A program made the position numbers and the translations under genes. From the NCBI RefSeq assembly GCF_029589435.1, contig NZ_JARRAG010000002.1, positions 372,001 to 436,000 on the forward strand: 64,000 nucleotides of DNA, in the 5' to 3' direction. Below, one piece after another: positions 27,530 through 36,079 of the stretch. The notes under the pieces are model-generated. The model saw only the letters and a program-made list of their open reading frames with translations. It was not told the DNA's origin and ran no database searches. Each line of letters opens with the position of its first letter. The first letter of the stretch is position 1. This DNA is from Paludisphaera mucosa (GTDB taxonomy: Bacteria > Planctomycetota > Planctomycetia > Isosphaerales > Isosphaeraceae).

Positions 27530-28729
27530 TCAGTGGGGCTCCGGATCGCCCTCGGCGCGGCCGTCCTTGGGGGCGATGAACACGTCCTTGCGCGGGAACT
27601 TCTCGAAGAGCGAGGCCGGCTTGCTGAAGTTGGTGGCCAGCACGTCGACCGGGTTGCCGGCGATCCACTGCGACAGGTCGATCGTCGCATAGACGCCCGT
27701 GTTGAAGCCGATCAGCACCCGGCTCGGCTTGTCGCCGACGTTCTCGATCGAGTGGCCGTAGCCCTGGGGGATGTAGCCGACGTCCCCCTGCGACAGCCGC
27801 TCGGTCCGGTAGCGCCCGTGCGAGCCGAACATCGTCACGCTGACGTCGCCCTCGATCACGTACTGCCACTCGTCCGACGTCGGGTGCCAGTGCAGCTCGC
27901 GCAGGCCGCCCGGCTCCAGGTCGAGGATCACGCCCGTGACGGTCTTGGAGATCGGGAAGGCCGTCGAGTCGACCCGCCACTCGCGGCCCCCCTTGAAGGT
28001 CCGGTGCGGGGGCCGCTTCAGCAGCTCGTACTTGTGCGTCAGCGCCGGGGCCTTCCAGCCCTGGATGGGCGCGACGGGCGTCTCGGGCGGGATCGCGCCG
28101 CGGGCGAAGTAGACCTCCTCCTTGGGGAAGCCCTCGAAGGCCGACTCGGGCAGGCCGAAGTTCTTGGCGAGGAGCGCCTTGGGGACGTGGCCGATCCAGT
28201 CGGAGATGCTGAACGTGCCGAACTCGGAGAAGTAGCCGTTGTCGAAGATCAGGATGAAGTGGCAGGGCTTGTCGCCCAGGCATTCGAGCATGTGGCCGTG
28301 GCCGCGGGGGAAGTACCAGACGTCGCCGGGGCCGAAGTCGTCGGTCTCGGAGCCGCCCGCGGGGTCGATGACGGTGGTGCGAACGCGGCCCTCGATCACG
28401 AAGGCCCACTCGGCGGCCGTGGCGTGCCAGTGCAGCTCGCGCATGGCGCCGGGCTCCAGCTTCATGGAGACGCCGGCGATCCCCTTGGAGACGGGGAGCT
28501 GCTTGACGGTCGCCTCCTTGCCGTAGCTGGCGCCGATGACCTTGCCCTCGGACTTCTCCAGCTCGAACTTGAAGGTCGGCAGCTCCTTGCCGGCCAGGAC
28601 CTCGTCGGGCACGTTGTTCATGAAGGTCGGGTCGCCGGCCACGGCCTCGCGCGAGGTCGCCATCGCGGCCGCGGCCGCCGCGGCGAGCCCCGCCCCGGCC
28701 AGGAACTCTCGTCTCGGTAGTGTCGACAT
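27530..28729 (-). CDS. oxdC: Oxalate decarboxylase, exported bicupin
   Basis: Converts oxalate to formate and CO2 at a Mn centre. The 399-residue protein has a Tat-type signal (RREFLAGAG, residues 6-14, followed by an Ala-rich stretch), so it acts outside the cytoplasmic membrane. Both cupin domains keep the metal ligands: HWHATAAEW (His100, His102, Glu107) with His146, and HWHPTSDEW in the second. The N-terminal lid reads SEFGT (168-172) where Bacillus OxdC has SENST; the catalytic Glu is kept, which favours decarboxylase over oxidase. The ATG at 28729 follows AAGGAG. It lies 65 bp downstream of the di-heme peroxidase gene and is probably cotranscribed with it. Confidence 0.88.
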   Translation of the reverse strand: MSTLPRREFLAGAGLAAAAAAAMATSREAVAGDPTFMNNVPDEVLAGKELPTFKFELEKSEGKVIGASYGKEATVKQLPVSKGIAGVSMKLEPGAMRELHWHATAAEWAFVIEGRVRTTVIDPAGGSETDDFGPGDVWYFPRGHGHMLECLGDKPCHFILIFDNGYFSEFGTFSISDWIGHVPKALLAKNFGLPESAFEGFPKEEVYFARGAIPPETPVAPIQGWKAPALTHKYELLKRPPHRTFKGGREWRVDSTAFPISKTVTGVILDLEPGGLRELHWHPTSDEWQYVIEGDVSVTMFGSHGRYRTERLSQGDVGYIPQGYGHSIENVGDKPSRVLIGFNTGVYATIDLSQWIAGNPVDVLATNFSKPASLFEKFPRKDVFIAPKDGRAEGDPEPH

Positions 28730-28794
28730 GCAAGACTCCTTGGATCTTGAGATGTGAGCGTCCGGGGCGCACCGCTGTTCTGGGATCTGCAGGC

Positions 28795-29835
28795 TCATCG
28801 CTTGGCCGGCGGCCCGGCCGTGAAGCCGCCGGGCGGGAGCGCCGGGACCTTCTGGAACTCCTCGGGCTCGGCCCCCGTCAGGCTGCCGAGGAACGCGACG
28901 ATGGCGTCGACCTCCTCGTCGGAGAGTTCGTCGCCGAGCTGGACCTTCGCCATGATACGGACGGCTTTCGGCAGTTCCGAGACGGAACCGTCGTGGAAAT
29001 AGGGGGCCGTGAGGGCGACGTCGCGGAGGCCGGGGACCTTGAACTTGTAGCGGTCGGCGGCCTCCCTGGTGACCCCGAATCGGCCCTCGTCGGGCGGGTC
29101 GCTCCCCGTCTCCTTCCAGTAGTCGGACTTCACGCCGAACTTGCGATAGCCCTCGCCGCCCACGCCGACCCCCTTGTGGCACTCGACGCAGCCGGTCTCG
29201 ACGAAGGTCTGCAGGCCCTTCCGCTCGGCCGGCGAGAGGGCGTCGGCCTTGCCTTCGAGGAAGGCGTCGAACCGGGATCGTGCGACCAGGGTGCGCTCGA
29301 ACGCGCCGACGGCCGCGCCCAGGTTGTCGGCGGTGATCGGGTCGTCCTGGCCGGGGAAGGCCTCGCGGAAAAGCGGCGGGTAGCCGGGGATCGCCGCGAG
29401 GCGGGCCTTCACCGGCGCGAACCCCGAGTTGCCGAAGGCCGGCCCGGTCACGCCCCCCTTCGCCTGGGCCTCGACGGTCGGGAACCGGCCGTCCCAGTGC
29501 TGGACCGAGTGGATCGCCGCGTTGAAGACCGTGGGCGCGTTGCGCTTCAGGTGGAAGTCGCGGGCCCCGATCGACTTCGGCAGGCCGTCGGCCCCCTGGA
29601 GCCCGGGGAGGTGGCAGCGCGAACAGCTCGTGGTGCCGTCGGCGGAGATCCGCGGCTCGAAGAACAGGGCGCGACCGAGCCGGACCCGCTCGGGCGGGGT
29701 CGGGGCCTCCGGCGTGGCCATGTCCCTGGGCATCGCCCGGAAATGCTCGCGGGCCTGCGGGAGCAGCCCGTCGTCGTCCGCCGCGGCGGCGGACGTCGCG
29801 AGGACGAAGAAGATCAACAACCGGCGACCCGTCAT
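28795..29835 (-). CDS. Di-heme cytochrome c peroxidase (CcpA/MauG family)
   Basis: A 346-residue periplasmic protein with a signal peptide (LLIFFVLATSAAAA, about residues 6-19). It has two c-type heme sites, CSRCH (71-75) and CVECH (216-220), in the spacing typical of bacterial cytochrome c peroxidases. Conserved segments include RLGRALFFEPRIS, RNAPTVFN, HWDGRFPTVE and VPGLRDVALTAPYFHDGS. It would reduce hydrogen peroxide, or act as a MauG-like oxidant. Its location upstream of the Mn-dependent oxalate decarboxylase suggests peroxide handling, or oxidation linked to that enzyme. The ATG is at 29833-29835. Confidence 0.9.
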   Translation of the reverse strand: MTGRRLLIFFVLATSAAAADDDGLLPQAREHFRAMPRDMATPEAPTPPERVRLGRALFFEPRISADGTTSCSRCHLPGLQGADGLPKSIGARDFHLKRNAPTVFNAAIHSVQHWDGRFPTVEAQAKGGVTGPAFGNSGFAPVKARLAAIPGYPPLFREAFPGQDDPITADNLGAAVGAFERTLVARSRFDAFLEGKADALSPAERKGLQTFVETGCVECHKGVGVGGEGYRKFGVKSDYWKETGSDPPDEGRFGVTREAADRYKFKVPGLRDVALTAPYFHDGSVSELPKAVRIMAKVQLGDELSDEEVDAIVAFLGSLTGAEPEEFQKVPALPPGGFTAGPPAKR

Positions 29836-29965
29836 GGCAGCACCTCTTTCTTGCGGAGCCGGCCTCGTCGGGCGGCTCCAACCAGGGACGCGAGGATTCT
29901 CGATGCTCCCCTTCATCGTCTTGCCGTCTTCCGGCGTCTCCAGGAGAATACCCGTGGCGGCTTGC

Positions 29966-30574
29966 ATGAGCGACGGGCCACAACCGGCGACCCACACGAT
30001 GGAACCTCCCGGCGATTTGACGCAGATCCTCGGGCGGGCGCGCCTCGGCGACGACCAGGCCCGCGACGAGCTGCTCGCGATGCTGTACGAGGAGCTGAAG
30101 CGCGTCGCCTCGCGGATGATGACCCGCGAGCGCGCCGACCACACGCTCTCGCCGACCGCGGTCGTGCACGAGGCGGTGATCCGCCTGCTGGGCGAGGCCG
30201 TCTTCGAAAAGGCCGACGACCGCGGGTTCGTCCTGGCCGCGGCCGCGAGGGCCATGCGCGAGGTCCTCATCGATCACGCCCGGCGACGGGGCGCCGGCCG
30301 CCGCGGCGGCAAGAAGTGGCGGCGCGTGCCGCTCGACGGCGTGGTCGACTACTTCGAAGAGCAGGGCCTGGACGTGGTCGCCGTCCACGAGTCGCTCGAC
30401 CGCCTGGCCGAGCTGAGCGAGCGCCAGGCGCAGGTGATGACCCTCCGCTACTTCGCCGGCATGACCGTCCCGGAGGTCGCCGCCGCGCTCGACGTCGCGG
30501 TCGTCACGGTCGAGCGCGACTGGCGGCTGGCGCGGGCCTGGCTGGGCGAACGGCTCCGCGGGGAGGACGGATGA
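29966..30574 (+). CDS. ECF-type sigma factor of the planctomycete sig-70_X6 group
   Basis: A sigma-70-family protein of about 202 residues with sigma-2 (ARDELLAMLYEELKRVASRMM, THE-like LSPTAVVHEAVIRLL) and sigma-4 (ERQAQVMTLRYFAGMTVPEV, DVAVVTVERDWRLARAWL). This is the group usually encoded beside Ser/Thr kinases in Planctomycetota, and here the kinase start overlaps its stop by 4 bp (ATGA at 30571-30574). The start is ATG 29966, or ATG 29999 eleven codons later; neither has a strong ribosome-binding site. Together the pair should form a signalling unit that couples kinase activity to transcription. Confidence 0.85.
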   Translation: MSDGPQPATHTMEPPGDLTQILGRARLGDDQARDELLAMLYEELKRVASRMMTRERADHTLSPTAVVHEAVIRLLGEAVFEKADDRGFVLAAAARAMREVLIDHARRRGAGRRGGKKWRRVPLDGVVDYFEEQGLDVVAVHESLDRLAELSERQAQVMTLRYFAGMTVPEVAAALDVAVVTVERDWRLARAWLGERLRGEDG

Positions 30575-32427
30575 CCCCCGAGCGCTGGCGCCGCGTCGCC
30601 GAGCTGTTCGACGAGGCGGTCCGGGTCGACCCCGCCGCCCGCGACGCCTGGCTCCGCGCCTCGTCCGGCGGCGACGAGACGCTCTTCCAGGAGGTCCGCC
30701 GCCTCCTCGCCCAGGACGAGCGCGCGGAGCGCGACGGCTTCCTGGCCCCGCCCGAGTCGGCGGCCGACACGGCGACCTGGGTGCGCCGGCCGGCCCCGGC
30801 GCAGCCCGACCCCGCGCCGGCCGCGGCCCCGGCCTCGTCCGGCGGCCGCCGGCGGGGATTCACGCCGTACCAGGCCATCCAGGACGAGCCGGGGGCGAAC
30901 CCCTCGCTCGGCTCCCGCGACCTGGCGCGGCGCCGCCTGCGCGGGCTGACGACGACCTGCATCGTCATCACGGTCCTGATCCTGGCCTGGAAATACGCGG
31001 TGGTCCGGGACCCCGACCCGTTGCAGGCCGTCCCCTACGTCATGCTGATCGTCGCCCTGGGGACGCTCGACGTCGTGCTCTACGGGATGCGCCCGTTCTC
31101 GCCGGCCGCGTTCGAGGCGATGGAGCTGGGGATGATCGGGACGGTCGCCGTCGTCTATTCGTTCGCGCAGTACCAGACGATGCTCGACTTCTCGCTCCGC
31201 GGCGACGCCACCCGGGCGCAGCTCGTGTTCAACCACCGGGTGCTCGTGTCGACGGTCCTGATCCTGTCGTACGGGATCTACGCGCCGTCGAGCTGGCGGC
31301 GGGCGGCCTCGGTCGTCGTCTCGATCGCGCTGCTGCCGTTCGTCACGCTCCTCGCGCTCCAGGTGCTCCACCCCGAGGCGATGGGCTGGATGTCGCGGCT
31401 GGGCCGGGAGCGCGGCAGCACGCCGCTGGCCCACTTCGGCTTCGACGCGATGCTCCTGCTGATCCTGGCCGCCTGGTCCAGCCACGGGGCTTACACGATC
31501 ACCCGGCTGAGACGCCAGGCCCGCGAGGCGCGACGGCTCGGCCAGTATCGCCTGGTGCGACGGCTGGGCGCGGGCGGCATGGGCGAAGTCCACCTGGCCG
31601 AGCACCAGTTCCTCAAGCGGCCCTGCGCCCTGAAGCTGATCCGGCCCGACTTCGCGGCCGAGGGGAAGGCCCTGGAGCGGTTCGAGCGCGAGGTCCGGAT
31701 CACGGCCGAGCTGTCGCACCCGAACACGGTCGAGATCTACGACTACGGGCGGACCGAGGACGGCGAGTATTTCTACGTCATGGAGTACCTGCCGGGCCTG
31801 AGCCTGGAGGACCTGGTCAAGCGCCACGGGCCGCTCCCCCCGGGGCGGGCGGTCTACCTGCTGCGTCAGGTCTGCCTGGCCCTGGCCGAGGCCCACGCGG
31901 CGGGCCTGGTCCACCGCGACATCAAGCCCTCGAACATCTTCGCCTCGCGCCGCGGTGGCGCGGACGACGTGGCCAAGCTGCTCGACTTCGGCCTGGTCCG
32001 GGCCGTCGCGCCGGAACGCTCGCCCGAGCTGAGCGAGGAGGGGCGGATCCTGGGCACGCCGATGTTCATGTCGCCCGAACAGGCCACCGGCGGCCGCGAG
32101 GTCGACGCCCGCAGCGACATCTACTCGCTCGGGGCCGTCGCCTACTACCTCCTGACCGGCGCCCCGCCGTTCGCCGAAGGGGGGACGATCCGGATCCTGA
32201 TCGCCGTCGCCCGCGACCCGGTCGCACCTCCTTCGACCCGCAGGCCCGGCGTCCCCGACGACCTCGAACGCATCGTCCTCAAGTGCCTGGCCAAGGAGCC
32301 CGACGACCGCTTCCCGGACGTCCGCGACCTCGAACGCGCCCTGGCCGCGTGCGCCTGCGCGGGCGACTGGGACGCGGACAGGGCCGCCCACTGGTGGAGC
32401 GTGCAGGAGCCCGAGGCGAAGGCCTGA
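30571..32427 (+). CDS. Membrane Ser/Thr protein kinase with membrane domain before the kinase domain
   Basis: A 618-residue kinase. The N-terminal 60 residues (MTPERWRRVAELFDEAV, then LLAQDERAERDGFL) are the module common to planctomycete sigma-linked kinases. Residues about 125-310 contain six predicted transmembrane helices. A complete Hanks-type kinase domain follows: P-loop GAGGMGEV (333-340), Lys355, HRDIKPSN (448-455), DFG (472-474) and a GTPMFMSPEQ activation segment. The usual order is kinase first and membrane anchor last; here it is reversed, leaving the kinase at the cytoplasmic C-terminus. There is no extracellular sensor domain, so the membrane bundle is the likely sensor. Translation is coupled to the sigma factor. 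Confidence 0.9.
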   Translation: MTPERWRRVAELFDEAVRVDPAARDAWLRASSGGDETLFQEVRRLLAQDERAERDGFLAPPESAADTATWVRRPAPAQPDPAPAAAPASSGGRRRGFTPYQAIQDEPGANPSLGSRDLARRRLRGLTTTCIVITVLILAWKYAVVRDPDPLQAVPYVMLIVALGTLDVVLYGMRPFSPAAFEAMELGMIGTVAVVYSFAQYQTMLDFSLRGDATRAQLVFNHRVLVSTVLILSYGIYAPSSWRRAASVVVSIALLPFVTLLALQVLHPEAMGWMSRLGRERGSTPLAHFGFDAMLLLILAAWSSHGAYTITRLRRQAREARRLGQYRLVRRLGAGGMGEVHLAEHQFLKRPCALKLIRPDFAAEGKALERFEREVRITAELSHPNTVEIYDYGRTEDGEYFYVMEYLPGLSLEDLVKRHGPLPPGRAVYLLRQVCLALAEAHAAGLVHRDIKPSNIFASRRGGADDVAKLLDFGLVRAVAPERSPELSEEGRILGTPMFMSPEQATGGREVDARSDIYSLGAVAYYLLTGAPPFAEGGTIRILIAVARDPVAPPSTRRPGVPDDLERIVLKCLAKEPDDRFPDVRDLERALAACACAGDWDADRAAHWWSVQEPEAKA

Positions 32428-32430
32428 TCA

Positions 32431-33168
32431 TCAAGCGGCCGGCACGACGGCCGCCCGCAGGACGTCGAGCACCTCCGACGGGTCGCAGCCGTAGAGGCCC
32501 GAGCCCGACGCCGAGTTCGCCTCGACGACCGCGGGGCCGACGCCCCTCACGACGCCGGCGTCAAGCACGAACGCGGCCGGGAGGTCCAGGGCGGGATCCG
32601 CCAGGAGCCGATCGACCATCGCGCCCGTCGCCGCCCACGCGTCGGGCTCGACGATCCAGTCGTCGCCCTCGCGCGCCAGGGCGCCGCCGAGCCAGTACGG
32701 CGACCAGGCGCGGAGACGGCGGTCCCGGATGAAGCAACGGAACTCGGCCTCCCACTCGACCGGTTCCGACGCCAGCACCGGGTCGTCGTCGGGCATGTCG
32801 GGCAGATCCGCCCCCGAGGCGTAGACCCGCGGCGAGAAGATCTTGCGATTGGGCGGCTTCAAGAACGCGGGCCCCGCGAGCCCCCGCGCCTCCGCGGCCG
32901 TCATCAGGCGGAGTCGGCGGCCCAGATAGCGGTCGGGCAACCGGATGAGGAAGTCCTCGGGCGGCTCGACCACCGACAGGCCGAGTCGTTCGGCGACCGC
33001 CTCGGCGAAAAGCGGCTCGGCATGCAGGACCGGCTCGTCGGGCGCGAAGTCCTCGGGAGGCCGCCAGCCGGCCAGCCGCATCACGTCCCAGCCGAGGGCG
33101 ATCGCGGCGCGTCGCAGGGTGATCGAATCGTCGGAATAGCGGGGAGATAGGATCAGGGTCGGGATCAT
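32431..33168 (-). CDS. ATP-grasp domain protein (DUF4343-like)
   Basis: A 245-residue protein with the layout of short ATP-grasp proteins. The N-terminal half includes LILSPRYSDDSITLRRAA and DRYLGRRLRLMT. A central FLKPPNRKIFSPRVY carries the likely ATP-binding lysine. A C-terminal metal/ATP site follows, with EFRCFIRDRR, AAFVLDAGVV and VVEANSASGSGLYG, where Glu and Asn would bind magnesium. These proteins ligate a carboxylate to an amine or similar; the substrate is unknown. The ATG at 33168 is preceded by GGAGGAATGAG. It is convergent with the kinase gene, 3 bp away. Confidence 0.75.
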   Translation of the reverse strand: MIPTLILSPRYSDDSITLRRAAIALGWDVMRLAGWRPPEDFAPDEPVLHAEPLFAEAVAERLGLSVVEPPEDFLIRLPDRYLGRRLRLMTAAEARGLAGPAFLKPPNRKIFSPRVYASGADLPDMPDDDPVLASEPVEWEAEFRCFIRDRRLRAWSPYWLGGALAREGDDWIVEPDAWAATGAMVDRLLADPALDLPAAFVLDAGVVRGVGPAVVEANSASGSGLYGCDPSEVLDVLRAAVVPAA

Positions 33169-33439
33169 CTCATTCCTCCGATCTCCCAGACGGCCGGACT
33201 CGCCCTCATGTTCGCGGGAGTGCCCGGGCCGCGGTTTGCAGGAGGAAGGAGGAGGACCGACCGTGGGACGCCCCCGCTCGAAGCCGCCGCCCGAGGACCC
33301 CGGCCTCGCAATGATCGCGGGGTGAGTTCCAACCGGGCCCATCCAGGATATCATAAGGCCGGCGATCCAGGCCCGTTCTCGTCGCCCCGGCCCGGCCGGC
33401 CATCGATCACTCGACGCTCGTCTGGCGGAGGCTTCCTGC

Positions 33440-34012
33440 GTGGGCAACTTCTACGTCAACTTCTCGGTCAAGGGCGCCGATCCGCGCAAGGTCGCCGACG
33501 CCCTGGGTCGGGCGGGCCGGCGGGCGATCGTCACGCCCGTGCAATCGGGCTTCGTGGTCGCCTACGAGAAGGAGGCCGACACCCAGGCGACGCGGCCGAT
33601 CGTCGAGGTGGGGGCGATGCTCTCCCGCGAGCTGGATCGGACCGTCCTGGCCGTGCTCAACCACGACGACGACGTGCTCTTCTACTGGCTGTTCGCGGAG
33701 GGCGAGCTGGCGGACTCGTACAACTCCGACCCCGACGCCTTCAAGGAGGAGGAAGGGACGCCCCCGCTGGGGTCGGGCGACGCGGCCAGGCTCTGCGGCC
33801 TGCTGAGGGCGGGCGCCGATGCGGCGGCCGTCGAGGCCGCCCTGCGCGGGAACTTCGTGTTCGCGACCGAGCGTCACGAACGGCTCGCCGAGCTGCTCAA
33901 CCTGCCCGCGTGGTCCGTCGGCTTCGGCTACGAATACGTCGATGACGGCGAGCTGGAAGGGGAGATGGACGTCGAGCAGCTGATCCACGTCGGCGGCGAC
34001 AGGCCGGGGTGA
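33440..34012 (+). CDS. Hypothetical protein, 190 aa
   Basis: Not recognised. A soluble acidic protein predicted as mixed alpha/beta: NFYVNFSVKGADPRKVADAL at the N-terminus, then VLNHDDDVLFYWLFAEG and LADSYNSDPDAF in the middle, and an acidic C-terminus (DDGELEGEMDVEQL). The GTG start at 33440 follows GCGGAGG at eight bases. It is divergent from the ATP-grasp gene; no operon partner. Confidence 0.7.
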   Translation: MGNFYVNFSVKGADPRKVADALGRAGRRAIVTPVQSGFVVAYEKEADTQATRPIVEVGAMLSRELDRTVLAVLNHDDDVLFYWLFAEGELADSYNSDPDAFKEEEGTPPLGSGDAARLCGLLRAGADAAAVEAALRGNFVFATERHERLAELLNLPAWSVGFGYEYVDDGELEGEMDVEQLIHVGGDRPG

Positions 34013-34049
34013 GCCTCGCTCGCGGGCGCGTCGCGGCGGCGGACGAACA

Positions 34050-34304
34050 TCACCCGCCGGGGCTCACGCGGGCGACGATCGCGGTCAAATTCGGCTCGTC
34101 CCAGGCCAGGACGTCGCCGTCGCGCAGGTGCGTATCGCGGTCCAGCGACATGTCGACCTCGACCCCGGCGACGGTCCTGAGGTGGAGGTGCTCCTCCTGC
34201 GGCCGGACCGGGTCGAGGTCCAGGTCGTCGATCACGGCCCCATCCAGCAGTTGGGCCCAAGCCGGATCCGCAGCGTTGCCGAGCGGCCTCTCTACGTGGA
34301 TCAT
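34050..34304 (-). CDS. Small UreE-N-terminal-like protein
   Basis: An 84-residue protein. From about residue 25 it resembles the N-terminal domain of the urease nickel chaperone UreE: a basic/hydrophobic strand HLHLRTVAGVEVDMSLDRDT, then LRDGDVLAWDEPNLTAIVA. UreE proteins normally have a second, metal-binding domain and a His-rich tail, both absent here, and no urease genes are in the window. It may be a free-standing peptide-binding domain. ATG 34302-34304 follows GGGGGAG at nine bases. The opposite strand also has an open frame, but it lacks a comparable start. Confidence 0.55.
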   Translation of the reverse strand: MIHVERPLGNAADPAWAQLLDGAVIDDLDLDPVRPQEEHLHLRTVAGVEVDMSLDRDTHLRDGDVLAWDEPNLTAIVARVSPGG

Positions 34305-34479
34305 CGGTGCGTGCTCCCCCGCCAGGTCGGCGTCTGCAGAAGAAAACGATGTGTTTGGATGCGTCCGACGCGGCCGCGCCGATGCGCCGACCGGCCTCGT
34401 CGGACGATCCAGCTAAAAAGGATTCACCTGCACGTCGCGCGCCATGGCACGCTGATCCGGCGTCCGGACGATGTCCGAT

Positions 34480-35145
34480 TCAGAGGTGTAGCTCGAACCA
34501 TGCTCGGGCCAGCTTCGCGACCTGCTCCAGCGCGCCGGGCTCCTCGAAGAGATGACTCGCCCCGGGGACGACCTCCAGTGCGACGGGCCCCTTCATCCGG
34601 GCCATCGTCCGCCGGTTCATCGACAGCACCGGAGCGTCGGCGCCGCCGACGATCAGGAGCGTGGGAGCCTGGACGCAGGCGAGCGAGGCGTCGGGAGTCA
34701 GGTCGGGACGGCCGCCGCGCGAGACCACGGCCGCGACCTCGGGCCGTTCGGCCGCCGCCCCGAGCGCGGCGGCCCCGCCCGTGCTGGCGCCGAAATAGGC
34801 GACCTTCAGGCCGCGCGTCTCGGCGCGAGCCTCGACCCACTCCGTCGCGGCCACGAGCCGGCCGATCAGCAGGTCGATGTCGAAGCGGAGATGGCCGGTG
34901 TGGCGTTCTTCGAACTCCTCGGCCTCGGTGAGCAGGTCGAACAGCAGCGTCGCCAGCCCGCCGGCCTGCAGGCATTCGGCCACGCGGCGGTTCCGCGTGC
35001 TGCGTCGGCCGCTGCCGCTGCCATGGACGAACAGGACGACGCCCCGGGCGTTCTCGGGGACGGCGAGGTCCCCTTCGAGCCGCACCGAGCCGAGGTCGAT
35101 CTGCACGGAGGTCGGGATGAGCCCCTGGGTCGACGTCTCATTCAT
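34480..35145 (-). CDS. Dienelactone-hydrolase-like alpha/beta hydrolase
   Basis: A 221-residue cytoplasmic hydrolase. Features: the oxyanion strand VVLFVHGSGSGRRS (about 36-49), nucleophile GASTGG (Ser121), an acid near LLIVGGADAP (Asp169) and catalytic His197 (GASHLF). It starts inside the end of the phosphoribosyltransferase gene (8-bp overlap), so the two are translationally coupled. In other bacteria the same two domains occur as one fused protein (for example the mycobacterial Rv0571c type; from memory), which suggests a shared, unidentified pathway. Confidence 0.82.
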   Translation of the reverse strand: MNETSTQGLIPTSVQIDLGSVRLEGDLAVPENARGVVLFVHGSGSGRRSTRNRRVAECLQAGGLATLLFDLLTEAEEFEERHTGHLRFDIDLLIGRLVAATEWVEARAETRGLKVAYFGASTGGAAALGAAAERPEVAAVVSRGGRPDLTPDASLACVQAPTLLIVGGADAPVLSMNRRTMARMKGPVALEVVPGASHLFEEPGALEQVAKLARAWFELHL

Positions 35146-35842
35146 GGCGAACCTCTCCTTCCCCTTCCCTTCGTCCGCGATCCGACGGCCCGGGATCCTC
35201 CGCCGCCCGCCGGAGGAGGTCGCACACCTCCTCGTCGGTCGTCTGCGAGAAGTCGCGGTACCAGAGCCCGACCGCATGGAATGGCTCCGGGGTGCGGGCG
35301 CAGACCATCTCGTCGACGTCGCGGCCGAAGTCGTCGCGCGTCGACCGGGCCGCGACGGGCACGGCGACCACGACCCGGCCCGGCCCGCCGCGGCGCAGGG
35401 CGGCCACGGCCGCGCGCATGCTGGCCCCGGTGGCCAGGCCGTCGTCGATCAGGATCACGGTCCTGCCCCGGACGTCCGGCGCGGGTCGACTCCCCCGGTA
35501 CTCCCGCTCCCGCCGTCGCAGCTCCTCCGACTCCTCCGCAGTGATCGCTTCGACGACCTCGGGCGCGATGCCGAGCCCCTCGACGACGTTGGCGTTGAGC
35601 AGGCGGACGCCCCCGGTCGCGATCGCGCCGAAGGCCAGCTCGGGCTGGCCGGGCGCGCCGAGCTTGCGCACGAGGAACACGTCGAGGGGCGCGTGCAGGG
35701 CCCTCGCCACCTCGTACGCCACCGGGACGCCCCCGCGCGGCAGGGCCAGGATCAGCACGTCGAGCCTCCCGGCGTATCGCGTCAGCCGGGTTGCGAGGAC
35801 GCGGCCGGCGTCCCTTCGATCGCGATACGTTTCGCGCGTCAT
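35138..35842 (-). CDS. Type I phosphoribosyltransferase-domain protein
   Basis: A 234-residue protein with the PRTase fold. It contains LILALPRGGVPVAYEVA (about 29-46), DVFLVRKLGAPGQPELAFGA and the PRPP-binding loop VILIDDGLATGASM (129-142). It is not one of the standard nucleotide-salvage enzymes; it belongs to the group that is fused to, or encoded with, dienelactone-hydrolase-like proteins. The C-terminus is charged (DRGRREGEGEVRHE) and overlaps the hydrolase start by 8 bp. The substrate is unknown. The ATG is at 35840-35842. Confidence 0.85.
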   Translation of the reverse strand: MTRETYRDRRDAGRVLATRLTRYAGRLDVLILALPRGGVPVAYEVARALHAPLDVFLVRKLGAPGQPELAFGAIATGGVRLLNANVVEGLGIAPEVVEAITAEESEELRRREREYRGSRPAPDVRGRTVILIDDGLATGASMRAAVAALRRGGPGRVVVAVPVAARSTRDDFGRDVDEMVCARTPEPFHAVGLWYRDFSQTTDEEVCDLLRRAAEDPGPSDRGRREGEGEVRHE

Positions 35843-36079
35843 CGCCCGCCTCCCTCGCCCGACGAGTCCGCCGCCGCGAGCGGCGGCGCGGACGGGACGG
35901 AACCCAGGCGCTCAAGCCGGCCGGCAGGATCGGGTCGACGCCGTGACGCGGCCGGCCGCATCCTCTCGCCGGTCCGGGACCGGCTTTCCCAAGCACGACG
36001 CCCCCACGATACCCCCTCCCGACGTCTGTGCAAATGCCGGGCCCCGCGCCAGCCCGAATAGGGCGGCCCGGGGCGATCG

